From the NCBI GenBank assembly GCA_030427505.1, contig JAUICH010000014.1:1-64000 (forward strand): DNA of 64,000 nucleotides, read 5' to 3'. The position numbers and the translations under genes were made by a program. This document shows positions 61,930 through 64,000 of this stretch, piece after piece. The notes under the pieces were generated by a model. The model was not told the origin of the DNA, searched no databases, and saw nothing but the letters and a program-made list of their open reading frames with translations. How positions within the stretch are numbered: position 1 is the first letter of the stretch; each line of letters begins with the position of its first letter. This DNA is from Verrucomicrobiia bacterium (GTDB lineage: Bacteria; Verrucomicrobiota; Verrucomicrobiia; Verrucomicrobiales; DEV007).

Positions 61930-64000
61930 GTGCCAGAGCTTTTCGTGCGTTTCTCACTCTCCCAAACTGGAATCGCGGCCAAACGCCAGGGATTGGCGGT
62001 GGTCCTTCTGTCTCTGTCTTTCGGCTTGACCGACCTGCCCGCCCAGGTGTCTGGAGGAGGTGAAATCGCCCCCGTGCCGGCCATGCGTTTGCCCGACGGC
62101 GGCATTCCCCTGGAAGCCACGCTGGAGACCCGCACCGAAGCCCGCACCTTTACCCTGACCATCCCCGCGCCCCGAGGCCAGATCCTGGACCGGAACGGCT
62201 ATCCGCTGGCGCAGACCAAGGTGGCCTACTACGCCGCCATCAATTTTCCCTACCTGCCGAACGCGGCGGACGCGGAGATCCTCCGCTACGCGCAGGAGCG
62301 CATTCTCCTGGTCAACCGCCACCTGGGCGCGAATTGGCAGATCTCGCCGGAACTGATCCTTCAGCACTACGAAAACCGGCGCTGGCTGCCGCTGACCTTT
62401 TCCTCCATCCTGAGCGATGACGAAGCCCGGGATCTCCGCCCCATTCTGGGCCGCGGCCTCATGCTGCACCCGGTCTACATGCGGACCTACCCGCAGGACA
62501 ATCTGGCTTCCCATATCATCGGGTATGTCGGGAAACGTCCTCCCCGCAAGACTGGTCCCGTGGGGGACGGGGAAGCGCTCTGGGGCGAGGGCGAAGGCGC
62601 CGACGGCCTGGAAGAAGCTTTCAACGAACAGCTCACCGGGAAACCCGGAAAAATCAACGTTCTCTTCGACACGGACGGTTCCAAGCTGACGGAGGAACTC
62701 ATGCAGCGCCCCATTCCGGGCAACAACGTGGTGACCACCATCGACCTGCGGATGCAGCAGCTGGCGGAGAAAATCCTGTCCCAGCATGCCAAGCGTGGGG
62801 CCTTCGTCATCATGGACGTGCGCACGGGAGACATCGTAACCATGGCGTCCTGGCCTCAGTTTGACCTGAACGTCTTCATTCCTTCCATCTCTCAGGAAGA
62901 CTACCGGGAACTCCAGGAAGATCCTGACAAACCTCTCTTCGCCCGTGCCTTCCGCGGCCTCTATCCGCCCGCTTCCACCTTCAAGGTGCCGGTCGCGCTG
63001 GGGTTGTTGGAGTTTCAGGCCGTCACCGAAGAGTCCCTGTTCGATTGCCCGACCAGCTACGCCATTGGCGACCGCGTGTTCCACAACTGGAATAAGAATG
63101 GTGAAGGCTCCATGAACGTGGTGGCCGCCATCACGCGCTCCTGCAATACCTGGTTCTACCAGGCCTCCGTCTCCTCCGGTCAGGGCGTGGAGCCCATCGC
63201 TTCCGCGGCCCGCCGGCTCGGATATGGCATTAAGACCGGGTTGCCGCTCAAGGCGGAGCCGGACGGTCTGCTGCCCACGGATGCCTGGTCCCGCGGCCGT
63301 TTCGGTCATGACATTCTGGATGGGGATCTGGCGAACATTTCCATCGGTCAGGGCACCGTGCTGGCCACGCCCCTCCAAGTGGCCCAGGCCATGGCCGCCA
63401 TTGGCAACCGGGAACGGCTCATCCGTCCCCGCCTGGTCATGCAGGTGCAGGACGTGAACAACCGCGTCACCCAGACCTTCCAGCCCGATCGCGGCCGCCT
63501 GCTGAACTTCGATCCCTACAACCTGGAACTCGTCATCAAGGGCATGCACGACGTGGTGAACGACTGGAAGGGCACCGGCAAGGCCGCCGCCAACGAAGAC
63601 ATCGGCATCGCGGGGAAGACCGGTACCGGTCAGTGGAAACCTCTGGAGGAACAGAACGTGGCCTGGTTCGCCGGCTTCGCTCCCTGGGACTATCCGGTGT
63701 ATGCCTTCGCCGTGATTTATGAAGGCGAACCCGGCGAAGGCGTCGGCGGGGGCCGGAACGCCGGACCCATCGTGGGCGAGTTTTTCCGCGAGTACCTGGG
63801 AGAAGAGGATCACCTGACCTCCATCCAGAGCGCGTCCGAAGACATCCGGCTGGCCTACAGCGAGTCCATGCAGACCCGCCCAGAGATCGAAGCCATCTAC
63901 AATGGCGGCACCCAGGTGGCCATTCAGCTGAACGTCCCGCAGAACAACGTCGAACAACCCGCGCCCGAACCGTCCCGCGAAAGCGGGTTCATGCGCGGTC
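61930..64000 (+). CDS. mrdA: Penicillin-binding protein 2, transpeptidase (partial)
   Basis: A class B PBP, cut by the window edge after ~690 residues. The first in-frame start that puts the membrane anchor near the N-terminus is GTG at 61930 (anchor LAVVLLSLSFGLTDLPA); GTG at 61852 is also possible. The PBP2 dimer domain opens PRGQILDRNGYPLAQTKVAY. The transpeptidase triad is complete: STFK (Ser348-Lys351), SCN (Ser404), KTG (Lys563, GKTGTGQ). It crosslinks peptidoglycan in the elongasome. rodA or mreCD would be expected nearby but are not in the visible sequence. Named mrdA by architecture; another elongasome PBP is possible. Confidence 0.88.
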   Translation, partial: MPELFVRFSLSQTGIAAKRQGLAVVLLSLSFGLTDLPAQVSGGGEIAPVPAMRLPDGGIPLEATLETRTEARTFTLTIPAPRGQILDRNGYPLAQTKVAYYAAINFPYLPNAADAEILRYAQERILLVNRHLGANWQISPELILQHYENRRWLPLTFSSILSDDEARDLRPILGRGLMLHPVYMRTYPQDNLASHIIGYVGKRPPRKTGPVGDGEALWGEGEGADGLEEAFNEQLTGKPGKINVLFDTDGSKLTEELMQRPIPGNNVVTTIDLRMQQLAEKILSQHAKRGAFVIMDVRTGDIVTMASWPQFDLNVFIPSISQEDYRELQEDPDKPLFARAFRGLYPPASTFKVPVALGLLEFQAVTEESLFDCPTSYAIGDRVFHNWNKNGEGSMNVVAAITRSCNTWFYQASVSSGQGVEPIASAARRLGYGIKTGLPLKAEPDGLLPTDAWSRGRFGHDILDGDLANISIGQGTVLATPLQVAQAMAAIGNRERLIRPRLVMQVQDVNNRVTQTFQPDRGRLLNFDPYNLELVIKGMHDVVNDWKGTGKAAANEDIGIAGKTGTGQWKPLEEQNVAWFAGFAPWDYPVYAFAVIYEGEPGEGVGGGRNAGPIVGEFFREYLGEEDHLTSIQSASEDIRLAYSESMQTRPEIEAIYNGGTQVAIQLNVPQNNVEQPAPEPSRESGFMRG

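Noticed and set aside
61954-63957. 667-aa frame antisense to the PBP2 gene
   Set aside because: The opposite strand carries a complete PBP2 transpeptidase core with STFK, SCN and KTG; the antisense frame has no family pattern.

Overview
The window is about 60% GC, densely coded bacterial chromosome. Several features fit a Verrucomicrobiota-type (PVC) organism better than a proteobacterium: a secreted sulfatase, a PaaK-like ligase inside a MoxR/vWA operon, an ExbB-ExbD-TPR operon, an LptF/G-type permease, clusters of short palindromic repeats of the kind common in that phylum, and many secreted proteins of unknown function. This placement is inferred from gene content, not from a marker-gene tree. 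Housekeeping genes present are asnS, rpsO-pnp, a dinG-like helicase, uvrC and a PBP2 gene that runs off the right edge. No rRNA, tRNA, CRISPR array or prophage was recognised.

Layout. 0.3-7 kb: a secreted PD40-PA-M28-PDZ peptidase, an ECF sigma factor with a small zinc-finger anti-sigma-like protein, a single-domain response regulator, and an SLC13-type transporter with RCK_C domains. 7-11 kb: an MGMT-family alkyltransferase-like gene, a DUF3820-like gene, a membrane-anchored hypothetical, a 1.1-kb array of ~320-bp composite palindromic repeats, then asnS. 11-17.4 kb: a hypothetical gene of lower GC, a secreted SGNH plus alpha/beta-hydrolase fusion, an overlapping small-protein/nucleotidyltransferase pair, a secreted TPR-like protein and a K+ channel with an RCK domain.

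17.5-24.8 kb (minus strand): the most striking unit. MoxR-type AAA+ ATPase, an unknown third component, a vWA protein with an HEIGHH motif, a radical SAM/SPASM enzyme, a small unknown and a PaaK-like adenylating enzyme lie head to tail. Four consecutive junctions are 4-nt start/stop overlaps and the fifth gap is 5 nt. This looks like one translationally coupled pathway and may be a variant of the MoxR-vWA ternary systems, extended with radical SAM and adenylation chemistry.

24.9-30.5 kb: a jacalin-lectin/helix-hairpin-helix fusion, a GT4 glycosyltransferase, divergent gspG-like and gspF-like genes, and a 219-bp MITE-like element. 30.5-34 kb: two tandem secreted NlpC/P60-like paralogues followed by an ADP-ribosylglycohydrolase. 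34-40.3 kb: a sulfatase and a three-gene ABC exporter (ATPase, double FtsX permease, HlyD adaptor). 40.5-45.2 kb: a GT2 glycosyltransferase and two paralogous GT-C-like membrane proteins. 45.3-50 kb: a 54-aa membrane protein behind a paired-palindrome upstream region, a LON-domain protein, rpsO and pnp with a strong terminator.

49.8-51.6 kb is a small mobile-DNA hotspot. It holds an 11-copy 8-bp tandem repeat, a 409-bp insertion with 12-bp inverted ends, a 6-bp target duplication and only an IS3-type OrfA gene, a hypothetical gene, and a second, inverted copy of the 219-bp MITE. 51.6-64 kb: the LptF/G-type permease, a dinG-like helicase, the ExbB-ExbD-TPR operon, uvrC and the partial PBP2 gene.
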